Shown here: piece by piece, positions 56,422 to 64,000 of the stretch
Layout of the letters: the number at the start of each line of letters is the position of its first letter
Position numbering within the stretch: position 1 is the stretch's first letter
Source: Salinilacustrithrix flava
GTDB lineage: Bacteria; Actinomycetota; Acidimicrobiia; Acidimicrobiales; Salinilacustritrichaceae
NCBI GenBank assembly: GCA_024128875.1
Contig: JAMYFF010000007.1
Location: forward strand, 82,501-146,500
DNA: 64,000 nucleotides
Direction of reading: 5' to 3'
Translations under genes and position numbers: made by a program
The notes under the pieces: generated by a model
Told to the model about the DNA's origin: nothing
Database searches by the model: none
What the model saw: only the letters and a program-made list of their open reading frames with translations

Positions 56422-56506
56422 GGCGGGGCACCCTAGGTTCGGCCGGCGCCGACGACGGTGAGGCCGCCGACCGAACCGGGACCAGGGTCGGGATCAGTGC
56501 CCGGGA

Positions 56507-57598
56507 TCAGTGCTTGGTCGAGGACAGGAAGCGCAGCAGCAGGTTCTGGTCGATCTCGTCGCGGCCCGGCTCCGGCGCGGGCTCGGTCGCCTGGGGTTCG
56601 GCCGGCTCGGCGTCGGTGTCCCACGTGGCCTCGACGGCCGCGGCCGCCTTCGGGCTGAGCTGGGACAGCTGGGAGAGGACGTCTTCGTCCTCGACCTCGA
56701 CCTCGAGGTGGGCCGGTGCGGTGACGGGCTCGTCCTCGACGGTGTCGGGCTCGTCCGCCGGCTCCTCGATGGCCTCGATCTGCTCGATCTGCTCGATCTG
56801 CTCGGGCTGCTCGGGCTGCTCGAGCTCGGCGGTGTCGGCGGGCTCGGCGATCTCGGCGGCGTCGGGCTCGGCAGGGGGCTGCTCGACGGTGCCGACAGCG
56901 ACGAAGGACGCCAGGTCGGCGCCGAGGGAGCTGACCGCATCCTGATCCAGCGCCGGCTCCACGAACGTGGGCTCCTCGGACGGGGCGGACCACGATGCAC
57001 CAGCATCGACGGCGTCGGTGGACGGCGCGTCGAGCACGGCGGGAGCGGCGGTGACCGGGGCCTCGTCGAGCTCGACCAACCCGATCTCGATCAGGTCGCG
57101 CAGCTGGCGGCACACGTCGTACTCGCCCTGGCCCAGGCGATCCGCGAGGACGTGACCATCGGCGCCGGTGCCCACCTGGGCGAGGACCCGCCACTGGTTC
57201 GGGGCCACGGTGCGCTCGCCATCGAGCTCGGTGACCATGCGGACCCACACGTCGAGCGACGGCACGATCGCCTCGATCTCGCGCCACTCCGCCAGACGGG
57301 ACTCGGCCTCGGCCAGCACGTCGTCCACGGGACGGGGCTCGCCGTCGGCACCGGGCTCGGCGCCGGAGTCGAACTCGAAGCGGGCGTCGACGAAGCGGAG
57401 CAGCTCGAGGGCCACGCCCTCCACCGCGTCCTCGACGGCACGGTCGGCATCAGCGCCGACGATCGCCCCGTCGCGCACCCAGATCCGGCCGCGACCGCGG
57501 TCCCCGTCGAGGGCCAGCAGGCCGGTCTTCTTCGTGCTCGAGAGGAGCCGGAGGACATCCGGCAGGCTGAACGTCTCGAGGGTCCCGGACAGCGCCAC
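56507..57598 (-). CDS. DUF4388 domain protein with Glu/Pro-rich linker
   Basis: 363 residues. The N-terminal DUF4388 domain (1-100) has G-T-L-E-T-F-S-L-P-D-V-L-R-L-L-S-S-T-K-K-T-G and G-R-I-W-V-R-D-G-A-I-V-G-A, as found in PatA- and FrzS-type signalling proteins. A second helical region (to about 195) is followed by a long acidic, repetitive linker with E-Q-P and E-Q-I units. The C-terminal helix ends L-L-L-R-F-L-S-S-T-K-H, which echoes the L-R-L-L-S-S-T-K-K near the N-terminus. GTG at 57598 has an AAGGAG site six bases upstream; the longer frame is not supported. Confidence 0.85.
   Translation of the reverse strand: MALSGTLETFSLPDVLRLLSSTKKTGLLALDGDRGRGRIWVRDGAIVGADADRAVEDAVEGVALELLRFVDARFEFDSGAEPGADGEPRPVDDVLAEAESRLAEWREIEAIVPSLDVWVRMVTELDGERTVAPNQWRVLAQVGTGADGHVLADRLGQGEYDVCRQLRDLIEIGLVELDEAPVTAAPAVLDAPSTDAVDAGASWSAPSEEPTFVEPALDQDAVSSLGADLASFVAVGTVEQPPAEPDAAEIAEPADTAELEQPEQPEQIEQIEQIEAIEEPADEPDTVEDEPVTAPAHLEVEVEDEDVLSQLSQLSPKAAAAVEATWDTDAEPAEPQATEPAPEPGRDEIDQNLLLRFLSSTKH
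56775..56819 (-). repeat. Five 9-base tandem repeats in the DUF4388 gene
   Basis: Five consecutive 9-base units (three tcgatctgc, two tcgggctgc on the plus strand) encode the E-Q-I and E-Q-P triplets of the linker. The unit keeps frame, so copy-number changes would only alter linker length. Confidence 0.85.
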
Positions 57599-57687
57599 GA
57601 CGATCTCCTTCAGAGGCTGGGCTTCGCTCCTGGTTCCTTCGGCGCGATCGGGCCCGTCCTGTAGCGGGAATCCCGACGGTCCTGCCC

Positions 57688-58506
57688 TCAGCCCGTCGCT
57701 GCCGCCCGCATCACGTCGATCGGTGCGTCGCACCCCGTCCAGGCCCGGAGCTGCCGGGCCGCCTGGTGGACGAGCATCCCGAGGCCGTCGACGGTCGTGA
57801 GGCCGCGGGTCCGGGCCGCGTCCAGGAGCGGGGTGACGAGCGGGTGGTACACGAGGTCGGCGACCACGGCGCCGGCGGGGAGCAGGTCCGGGTCGGCGGC
57901 CAGGGTGGCGTCGTCGCCCATGCCCACGGGGGTGGCCTGGACGAGCAGGTCAGCGGTGCCGAGGTCCGAGGCGGAGCCGACGGCGCCGACGGCTCCGGCC
58001 AGCGCGGCGGCGGTGGCCGCCCGACCCGGGTCCCGGTTCACGACCGTCACCTGGGCCGCACCGGCGGTCGCGAGGGAGCGCACCACGGCCCGAGCCGCGC
58101 CTCCGGCTCCGAGGACCACGCACCGCCGCCCGGACGGATCCACGCCGGCTTCGACCAGGGAGTCCACGAAGCCGCCACCGTCCGTGTTGTCCCCTATCAG
58201 CCGGTCGCCGTCACGGCGCACGCTGTTGACGGCGCCGAGCGCGGCGGCGTCCGCGGTGAGCGCGTCGACCTCGGCCGCGACGGCGCCCTTGTGGGGCATC
58301 GTCACCGACAGCCCCTCGATCCCGAGCGCCCGCATCCCGCGCAGCGCAGCGGGCACCTCGCCGGGCGGGACCGGCAGCGCCACGTAGACCCAGTCGAGGC
58401 CCAGGGCCTCGTAGGCGGCGTTGTGGATGTCCGGTGAGCGCGAGTGGCGCACCGGCCAGCCGATGACCCCGGCCAGCTGGGTGGCGCCGGTGGGCGTCCG
58501 GGTCAC
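57688..58506 (-). CDS. aroE: Shikimate dehydrogenase
   Basis: 272 residues, NADPH-dependent. The substrate site shows S-R-S-P-D-I-H-N, V-T-M-P-H-K and D-N-T-D-G-G-G-F; the cofactor loop is L-G-A-G-G-A-A-R-A-V followed by N-R-D-P-G-R. GTG at 58506 overlaps the mltG stop as GTGA. The alaS-ruvX-mltG-aroE order is widely conserved in actinobacteria, although aroE has no direct link to the others. Confidence 0.96.
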   Translation of the reverse strand: MTRTPTGATQLAGVIGWPVRHSRSPDIHNAAYEALGLDWVYVALPVPPGEVPAALRGMRALGIEGLSVTMPHKGAVAAEVDALTADAAALGAVNSVRRDGDRLIGDNTDGGGFVDSLVEAGVDPSGRRCVVLGAGGAARAVVRSLATAGAAQVTVVNRDPGRAATAAALAGAVGAVGSASDLGTADLLVQATPVGMGDDATLAADPDLLPAGAVVADLVYHPLVTPLLDAARTRGLTTVDGLGMLVHQAARQLRAWTGCDAPIDVMRAAATG

Positions 58507-59678
58507 CCGCACCCCAGACCGAGGCGGGCGCACTCGGCCTTGGCCTGGTTGAACTCGGCGAAGGAGTCGGTGAAGAAGTGGTTGCCCTGCTCGTCCTGGA
58601 GCACGTAGTAGATCCAGTTCCCCTCCGCGGGGTTGAGGGCACCTTCGAGCGACGCCTGGCCCGGCGCGGCGATCGGCGTCGGGGGGATCCCGGCGACCCG
58701 GCGGGTGTTGTAGGGCGAGTCGGACTCGAAGTCGAGGTCCTCGCGGTCCCGGCCGCTGATCTCGGCCTCGTACCGGCTGGTGGCGTCGATGCCGAGCGGG
58801 ATGCCCTGCTCCAGGCGGTTGTAGACCACCCGGGCGACCATCGCCCGCTCCTCCGGGACCCGGGTCTCCTCCTCGATCAGCGAGGCGATGACGAGGATCT
58901 CGTAGGGCGTGCGGCCGAGCGCGGCGGCGCGGGCCTCGACGTCGAGCGCCGTGAGGCGGGCATCGGTCTCGGCCACGAGGCGACGGAGGAAGCCGGCCTC
59001 GTCCACGTCCTCGTCGATCTCGTAGGTGTCCGGGAACAGCAGGCCCTCGTAGGAGGTCACGCCCTCGGGCTGGTACTGGCTGCGGATCTCGCCCGAGTCG
59101 AGCGCGGCCTGCAGCGCCTCGAGCGACCAGCGCTCCACCCCGGTGTCGGGATCGGCGAGGCGCGGCAGGATCTCGGAGACGGTGAGTCCCTCGGGGATGG
59201 TGATCCGCTCGAGCTGGGGCGGGCGGGGTCCGCCGTCGAGGACGGCGACGGCCTCGTCGAACGACGAGTTCTGCTGGAACTCGTAGAAGCCGGCCTGGAA
59301 CGGGCCGACGCCCTCCAGGCGCGTCCAGTAGTCCCAGATGGTGGACGACGTGATGATGTCGTTGTCGACGAGCAGCGCGCCGATGTCCTCGGTGGTGGAC
59401 CCGGCGGGGATCTCGAGCTCGACGGTGGCGCCGGGTGGGCCGGGCGGGTCGATGCGCTCCTGGATCTGGTTCCAGGCCACGAACGCGCCGGCGGCGAGCA
59501 GGGCGAGCAGCACGAGGAACGCGATGAACAGCTTGCGACCGGTGTGGGACGGGGGGTGCCAGTCGTCCCACTCCCCTTCCGCCCACTGCTCCTCCACGTA
59601 GTCGCCTTCGTGGTCGTGCACCGTGGCGGTGTCCCAGTCGGCGGCGGGATCGTGATCCCTCGTCCAATCGTCGGTCAC
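58503..59678 (-). CDS. mltG: Endolytic murein transglycosylase MltG
   Basis: 391 residues. An acidic cytoplasmic N-terminus (1-48) is followed by one membrane helix (about 50-71: FIAFLVLLALLAAGAFVAW) and an external YceG domain with a LysM-like part and the catalytic glutamate in A-S-L-I-E-E-E-T. It cuts nascent glycan strands and sets peptidoglycan chain length. GTG at 59678 overlaps the ruvX stop (GTGA). Confidence 0.96.
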   Translation of the reverse strand: MTDDWTRDHDPAADWDTATVHDHEGDYVEEQWAEGEWDDWHPPSHTGRKLFIAFLVLLALLAAGAFVAWNQIQERIDPPGPPGATVELEIPAGSTTEDIGALLVDNDIITSSTIWDYWTRLEGVGPFQAGFYEFQQNSSFDEAVAVLDGGPRPPQLERITIPEGLTVSEILPRLADPDTGVERWSLEALQAALDSGEIRSQYQPEGVTSYEGLLFPDTYEIDEDVDEAGFLRRLVAETDARLTALDVEARAAALGRTPYEILVIASLIEEETRVPEERAMVARVVYNRLEQGIPLGIDATSRYEAEISGRDREDLDFESDSPYNTRRVAGIPPTPIAAPGQASLEGALNPAEGNWIYYVLQDEQGNHFFTDSFAEFNQAKAECARLGLGCG

Positions 59679-60109
59679 GACGGCTCCTCTGCTGCGTGCT
59701 CGGCAGGCCGGGCGTCGAGCCAGGCCTGCAGGATGACGGCGGCGGCGACCTTGTCCACGACCCGGCGCCGGGCCGGGCCGCGCAGCTGCTGCGCGTCCAG
59801 CGATCGCTCGGCGGTGACGGTGGACAGGCGCTCGTCCCAGGTCTCGACCGGCACGTCGAGCACCTCGGCGAGCTGACCGCACTCGTCGAGGACCCGCCGG
59901 GCGGCGTGGCCGACCGAGCCGTCGAGGGAGAGCGGCAGGCCCACCACCACGACCTCGGCGCCGGTCTCGGCGACGTGCGCGGCGATGGCGCGGTGGTCCC
60001 GGCGCCGGTCGCCCGAGCGCGCCAGCACCTCGTACGGCGTGGCGAGCGTGCCCGAGGACAGGGCGATGCCGACCCGCTTGGATCCGAGGTCGAGGGCCAG
60101 GGCGCGCAC
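59675..60109 (-). CDS. ruvX: RNase H-fold pre-16S rRNA / Holliday junction nuclease YqgF
   Basis: 144 residues. The RNase H-like acidic residues are in L-A-L-D-L-G-S-K-R-V-G-I-A, V-V-G-L-P-L-S-L-D-G and W-D-E-R-L-S-T. Homologues trim the 5' end of 16S rRNA; a Holliday-junction role was proposed by fold. GTG at 60109 lies seven bases after the alaS stop. Confidence 0.94.
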   Translation of the reverse strand: MRALALDLGSKRVGIALSSGTLATPYEVLARSGDRRRDHRAIAAHVAETGAEVVVVGLPLSLDGSVGHAARRVLDECGQLAEVLDVPVETWDERLSTVTAERSLDAQQLRGPARRRVVDKVAAAVILQAWLDARPAEHAAEEPS

Positions 60110-60116
60110 CGCGGTC

Positions 60117-62714
60117 TCAGGCGATGCCGGCCGCGGCGCGGACCAGGTCGAGGGCCTCGTCGAGCCCCCCGGGATCCTTGCCGCCGGCGACCACCAGGCG
60201 CGGGTCCTTGCCGCCGCCGCCCTTGATGGCGCGGGTGGCGTCGGCGACGAGGGTGCCGGCGTCGATGCCGGAGTCCTCGGTGGTGGCCGCGACCAGGGCG
60301 GCGCCGCCCCCTTCGGGTGCCCCGCCGATGACCACGGCGCGCACCCCGGGGCTGTCCCGCAGGCTGAGCGCCAGCTCGCGCAGGTCGTTGCGCTCGGCGC
60401 CGTCCACGCGGGCGACCACGATGCCGTCGACCGCCTGTTCGGCGAGGTTGCCGGCAGCAGCGCCGGCGAGCTGCTTCTTCAGGGCCTTGACCTCGTCCTG
60501 GGCCGCCTTGAGCTGATCGCGCAGGCGTCCGACGCCGTCGACGACCTCGCCCACCGGCACGCCGGCGCGGGCCGCGACGTCGGCCAGCTCTGCCTCGCGC
60601 TCGCGCAGGCGCTCCACCGGCCCGGTGCCGGCGACCGCCTCGATGCGGCGCAGGTTCGATCCGATGGAGGTCTCGCTCACGATCTTCACCGGGCCGATGT
60701 CGCCGAGTCGGGACACGTGGGTGCCGCCGCACAGCTCGATGGAGTTCGGGCCGGCTTCCAGCACCCGCACCCGCTCGCCGTACTTGTCACCGAAGAACGC
60801 GATGGCGCCGAGGGCCCGGGCCTCCTCCATGGATGTCTCGTAGTGGCGAGCCTCGGGGTTGGCCAGGATCTCGTGGTTGGCGAGGTCCTCGATCTCGGCG
60901 ATCTGCTCGGGGGTCACGGCCTCGAAGTGGCTGAAGTCGAAGCGCAGCCGGTCGGGCAGCACGATCGAGCCCTGCTGCTTGACGTGGTCGCCGAGCACCT
61001 TGCGCAGCGCCCAGTGCAGGATGTGGGTGCCGGTGTGGTGGCGCTTGATGGCGGCCCGCCGCTCGCTGTCGATGCTGGCGGTGACCTCGTCGCCGACCTC
61101 GAAGGCACCCTCGGTGACCCGCGCGACGTGGCGGTGCAGGCCGGGCAGGGCGTAGACGGTGTCGAGCACCTCGGCACGGGCGCCGTCGGCGGTGATCTCG
61201 CCGGTGTCGCCGACCTGGCCGCCGGACTCGGCGTAGAAGGGCGTGGCTTCCAGGAAGATCGACACGGTGCCCTCGGCGCCGGGGACGACCCCGACGACCG
61301 TGGTGGTGGTGCTGTCGACCTCGCGGCCGACGAACTCGGTGGGTCCGCTGGCGTCGAGCACGGCGCGGAAGGCGTCGACCTCGTCGCCGACGGCCACGCC
61401 GCCCCCCTTGGCTGCCGCCTTGGCCCGGGCCCGCTGGTCGGCCATGGCCTTGCGGAACGCGTCCTCGTCCACGTCGTAGCCGCGCTCGGCCGCGATCTCC
61501 TGGGTGACCTCGAACGGGAAGCCGTGGGTGTCGTGCAGGGTGAACGCGACGGTTCCGTCGACCGTGCCGCCTTCGGGGATGGTGGCGATGTGGCTGTCGA
61601 GCATCGTGGAGCCGGTGCGCAGGGTCCGTCGGAAGCGGTCCTCCTCGCGGCTGACGATGGTGAGCACGCTGTCCGCGCTCTCGGCGAGCTCGGGGTAGGC
61701 CTCCCCCATCAGCTCGACGCAGGTCTCGATCATCGGCGGCAGCACCGGCTTCTCGACGCCGAGCATGTAGGAGAAGTACACGGCCCGGCGCAGGACGCGG
61801 CGCAGCACGTAGCCGCGATCCTCGTTGGAGGGCATGACGCCGTCGGCGACCAGGAAGGCCACGGTGCGGGTGTGGTCGGCGATCAGCCGCAGGGCGATGT
61901 CGTGGAGGCGGTCGCCGCCGAAGCGGGCGCCGGTGACCTCCTGGGCTCGGTCGGTGAGCACCGAGAGGGTGTCGGCCGCGTAGAGCGAGGGCGAGTCGGC
62001 CAGCACGCCGAGGATGCGCTCGAGGCCGGCGCCGGTGTCGATGCCGGGGGCGTCGAGGTCGCGCAGGGAGCCGTCGGGCTGGCGGAAGTACTGGGGGAAC
62101 ACCAGGTTCCAGAACTCGACGTAGCGCTCCTCGGCCGCCGGGTTCGCCGGGCCGCCGTCGGGGCCCTCGTCGGGGCCGAAGTCCCAGAACAGCTCCGAGG
62201 ACGGGCCGCACGGGCCGGTGTCGCCCATCTCCCAGAAGTTGTCCTTGTCGAGGCGCTGGATCCGCTCGCGCGGGAAGCCGACAGAGTCGGCCCAGATGTC
62301 CTCGGCCTCGTCGTCGGAGGTGTGGACCGTGATCCACATGCGGTCGCCGTCGAGGCCGAGCACCTCGGTGACGAACTCCCACGCCCACGGGATGGCGTCT
62401 TCCTTGAAGTAGTCGCCGAAGCTGAAGTTGCCGAGCATCTCGAAGAAGCTCAGGTGCCGGCGGGAGCGGCCGATGGCGTCGAGGTCGTTGTGCTTGCCCC
62501 CGGCGCGGACGCAGCGCTGCACCGAGACGGCCCGGGCCGGGTCGAACGGCGGCGCCTCCTCCCCGAGGAAGTACGGGACGAAGGGCATCATCCCGGAGTT
62601 GACGAACATCGGGGCCGACGGGTGGTGCGGGATGAGACCCGCGGAGGGCACCGACGTGTGGCCGCGCTCGACGAAGAACTGTGTCCAGGCGCGGCGGAGT
62701 TCGTCTGCTCTCAC
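60117..62714 (-). CDS. alaS: Alanyl-tRNA synthetase
   Basis: 865 residues, complete. The class II catalytic core is N-terminal (ELRRAWTQFFVERGHTSVPS). The editing domain zinc site is formed by H-T-G-T-H-I-L and later C-G-G-T-H-V-S-R-L-G-D-I-G. A coiled coil and the C-Ala domain with G-G-G-G-K-D-P end the protein. GTG at 62714 is the start; the neighbouring rarA gene ends 24 bases upstream. It leads the alaS-ruvX-mltG-aroE series. Confidence 0.98.
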   Translation of the reverse strand: MRADELRRAWTQFFVERGHTSVPSAGLIPHHPSAPMFVNSGMMPFVPYFLGEEAPPFDPARAVSVQRCVRAGGKHNDLDAIGRSRRHLSFFEMLGNFSFGDYFKEDAIPWAWEFVTEVLGLDGDRMWITVHTSDDEAEDIWADSVGFPRERIQRLDKDNFWEMGDTGPCGPSSELFWDFGPDEGPDGGPANPAAEERYVEFWNLVFPQYFRQPDGSLRDLDAPGIDTGAGLERILGVLADSPSLYAADTLSVLTDRAQEVTGARFGGDRLHDIALRLIADHTRTVAFLVADGVMPSNEDRGYVLRRVLRRAVYFSYMLGVEKPVLPPMIETCVELMGEAYPELAESADSVLTIVSREEDRFRRTLRTGSTMLDSHIATIPEGGTVDGTVAFTLHDTHGFPFEVTQEIAAERGYDVDEDAFRKAMADQRARAKAAAKGGGVAVGDEVDAFRAVLDASGPTEFVGREVDSTTTTVVGVVPGAEGTVSIFLEATPFYAESGGQVGDTGEITADGARAEVLDTVYALPGLHRHVARVTEGAFEVGDEVTASIDSERRAAIKRHHTGTHILHWALRKVLGDHVKQQGSIVLPDRLRFDFSHFEAVTPEQIAEIEDLANHEILANPEARHYETSMEEARALGAIAFFGDKYGERVRVLEAGPNSIELCGGTHVSRLGDIGPVKIVSETSIGSNLRRIEAVAGTGPVERLREREAELADVAARAGVPVGEVVDGVGRLRDQLKAAQDEVKALKKQLAGAAAGNLAEQAVDGIVVARVDGAERNDLRELALSLRDSPGVRAVVIGGAPEGGGAALVAATTEDSGIDAGTLVADATRAIKGGGGKDPRLVVAGGKDPGGLDEALDLVRAAAGIA

Positions 62715-62738
62715 CTCGCCGAGCCTATCCGTGGAGGG

Positions 62739-64000
62739 TCAGCCGCCCCGAGGCGTTCGCTCCCGCTGGCGCCGGGCGACCTCGGCCTCGGCCCCGTGCT
62801 CGGAGGGTTCGTAGTAGGTCCGGTCGGCCACGCCCGCGGGCCGGTGCTCCTGTTCGACCCATCCCCTCGGGTCGTCGTGGGGGTAGCGGTAGCCCCGGCC
62901 GTGACCGATGGCGCCGGCCCCCTGGTAGTGGGCATCGCGGAGGTGGGCCGGCACCTCTCCCGCCGGCTGGTCCCGCACGTCGGACTGCGCCGCCCACCAG
63001 GCCTTGGCGACCCGGTTCGACTTGGGAGCGGACGACAGGTGCACGACCGCCTGCGCGAGGTTGTGCCCGGCCTCGGGGAGCCCCACGAACTCCACGGCGT
63101 GCGCCGCCGCGTTGGCCACCAGCAGGCTCGTCGGGTCGGCCATCCCGATGTCCTCCGAGGCCAGGATCACCAGACGCCTCGCGATGAACCGGGCGTCCTC
63201 GCCGGCCTCGACCATCCGGGCCAGCCAGTACAGCCCGGCGTCGGCGTCGCTGCCCCGGATCGACTTGATGAAGGCCGAGACCACGTCGTAGTGGTCGTCG
63301 ACGCCGTAGCGCAGGGCGTTGGTCCCGAGCGCGGCCTCGGCGTCGGCCAGCGTGACCGTGACCCCGGTCCGGCCAGTCCCGTCGGTCCCCTCGCCGGCCT
63401 CGGTGCGGGCCGTGGCGAGCGCGACGGCGACCTCGAGGGCGGTGAGGGCCTGGCGGCCGTCCCCGTTGGCCCGCTCGGCCAGGTGCTCGATCGCCTCGTC
63501 GGTGGCCGTCGCCCCCTCGGCCCCGAGCCCGTTGCCGAGCAGGGTGCGCACCGCGTCGGTGGTGAGGGGCTCGAGCCGGAACAGGGTGGAGCGGCTGCGG
63601 AGCGGCGCGTTCACCTCGAAGTACGGGTTCTCGGTGGTGGCCCCGATCAGGACGACGAGGCCCTCCTCGACCGCCGGCAGCAGCGCGTCCTGCTGGGCCT
63701 TGTTGAACCGGTGGATCTCGTCGAGGAACAGGATCGTGCCGCGCCCCTGCTCGCCGAGCCGGTGCCGGGCCTGGGCGATCGTCTCCCGCACGTCCTTCAC
63801 CGTGGCCGTCACCGCCGAGAGCTGGACGAACACCTTCTCGGTGTGGGCGGCCACGGCCCGGGCCAGCGTCGTCTTGCCCGTGCCGGGCGGGCCCCAGAGC
63901 AGGGCCGAGGACAGCCGGTCGCGCTCGACGAGCGACCGCAGCGGCTTGCCGGGGCCGAGCAGGTGCTCCTGGCCGACGATGTCGTCGAGGGAGCGGGGGC
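62739..64000 (-). CDS. rarA: Replication-associated recombination protein RarA (5' end off window)
   Basis: At least 420 residues of an AAA+ clamp-loader-like ATPase acting at stalled forks (MgsA/RarA/WRNIP1 family). Visible are D-I-V-G-Q-E-H-L-L, Walker A G-P-P-G-T-G-K-T, Walker B I-L-F-L-D-E-I-H-R-F, sensor 1 I-G-A-T-T-E-N-P and the arginine finger region L-R-S-R-S-T-L-F. The C-terminal tetramerisation domain is complete (HYQGAGAIGHGRGYRYPHDD in pattern). The start lies beyond 64000. rarA before alaS is the common actinobacterial order. Confidence 0.96.
   Translation of the reverse strand, partial: PRSLDDIVGQEHLLGPGKPLRSLVERDRLSSALLWGPPGTGKTTLARAVAAHTEKVFVQLSAVTATVKDVRETIAQARHRLGEQGRGTILFLDEIHRFNKAQQDALLPAVEEGLVVLIGATTENPYFEVNAPLRSRSTLFRLEPLTTDAVRTLLGNGLGAEGATATDEAIEHLAERANGDGRQALTALEVAVALATARTEAGEGTDGTGRTGVTVTLADAEAALGTNALRYGVDDHYDVVSAFIKSIRGSDADAGLYWLARMVEAGEDARFIARRLVILASEDIGMADPTSLLVANAAAHAVEFVGLPEAGHNLAQAVVHLSSAPKSNRVAKAWWAAQSDVRDQPAGEVPAHLRDAHYQGAGAIGHGRGYRYPHDDPRGWVEQEHRPAGVADRTYYEPSEHGAEAEVARRQRERTPRGG

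Overview
The window is a very GC-rich, densely packed chromosomal backbone segment from an actinobacterium. Codon use, frequent GTG/TTG starts, a mycobacterial-type integration host factor (mIHF), a helicase-less PriA, DUF222/HNH and DUF4214 proteins all point that way. The overall character suggests the class Acidimicrobiia (Iamia/Ilumatobacter-like), but that placement is inference. I see no rRNA, tRNA, CRISPR array, phage or insertion sequence. About 64 genes are supported, most on the minus strand and many joined by 4-base stop/start overlaps.

Layout by position. 1-3.3 kb: rsgA, a NUDIX hydrolase, a 3-methyladenine glycosylase, a kinase-like protein and a thioesterase. 3.3-10.6 kb: the arginine cluster argC-argB-argD-argF-argR-argG-argH (read right to left) behind an ArgR operator; argJ is absent. 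10.7-13.6 kb: three plus-strand genes, ending with a PLP enzyme overlapped by a secreted SGNH-like/DUF4214 protein. 13.6-22 kb: pheT-pheS, a plus-strand DUF222/HNH gene, a sensor kinase, an rRNA-type methyltransferase, and rplT-rpmI-infC. infC apparently starts at ATA and has a structured leader. 22-24.3 kb: DUF1844 and a c-di-GMP phosphodiesterase. 24.3-29.4 kb: a divergent cold-shock protein, hisG and the riboflavin genes ribH, ribBA, ribE and ribD. 29.5-30.4 kb: a response regulator.

30.4-40.4 kb: moaB, rsmB, fmt, def, an RsmC-like methyltransferase, priA, metK, coaBC, rpoZ, gmk, mIHF and pyrF. 40.5-50.1 kb: a DUF2254 membrane protein and the pyrimidine cluster pyrR-pyrB-pyrC-carA-carB-pyrD. 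It is preceded by a candidate PyrR-binding element and a terminator-like hairpin. 50.2-57.6 kb: a GNAT enzyme, a NusB-HAD fusion, efp, an M24 peptidase, aroB, aroC, a prepilin peptidase and a DUF4388 protein. 57.7-64 kb: aroE, mltG, ruvX, alaS and a truncated rarA.

The gene order closely follows conserved actinobacterial clusters (infC-rpmI-rplT / pheST / argCJBDFRGH; pyr-mihF-gmk-rpoZ-coaBC-metK-priA-fmt-rsmB-rib; aroC-aroB-pepQ-efp-nusB; aroE-mltG-ruvX-alaS). The deviations are the informative part: no argJ, aroK or pyrK where expected, a NusB-HAD fusion, and regulatory leaders at infC and pyrR. I found no strong sign of a novel defence or mobile system. The most interesting signals are regulatory (pyrR leader, infC start and leader, argC operator) and architectural (NusB-HAD; SGNH-DUF4214 paired with a PLP enzyme).
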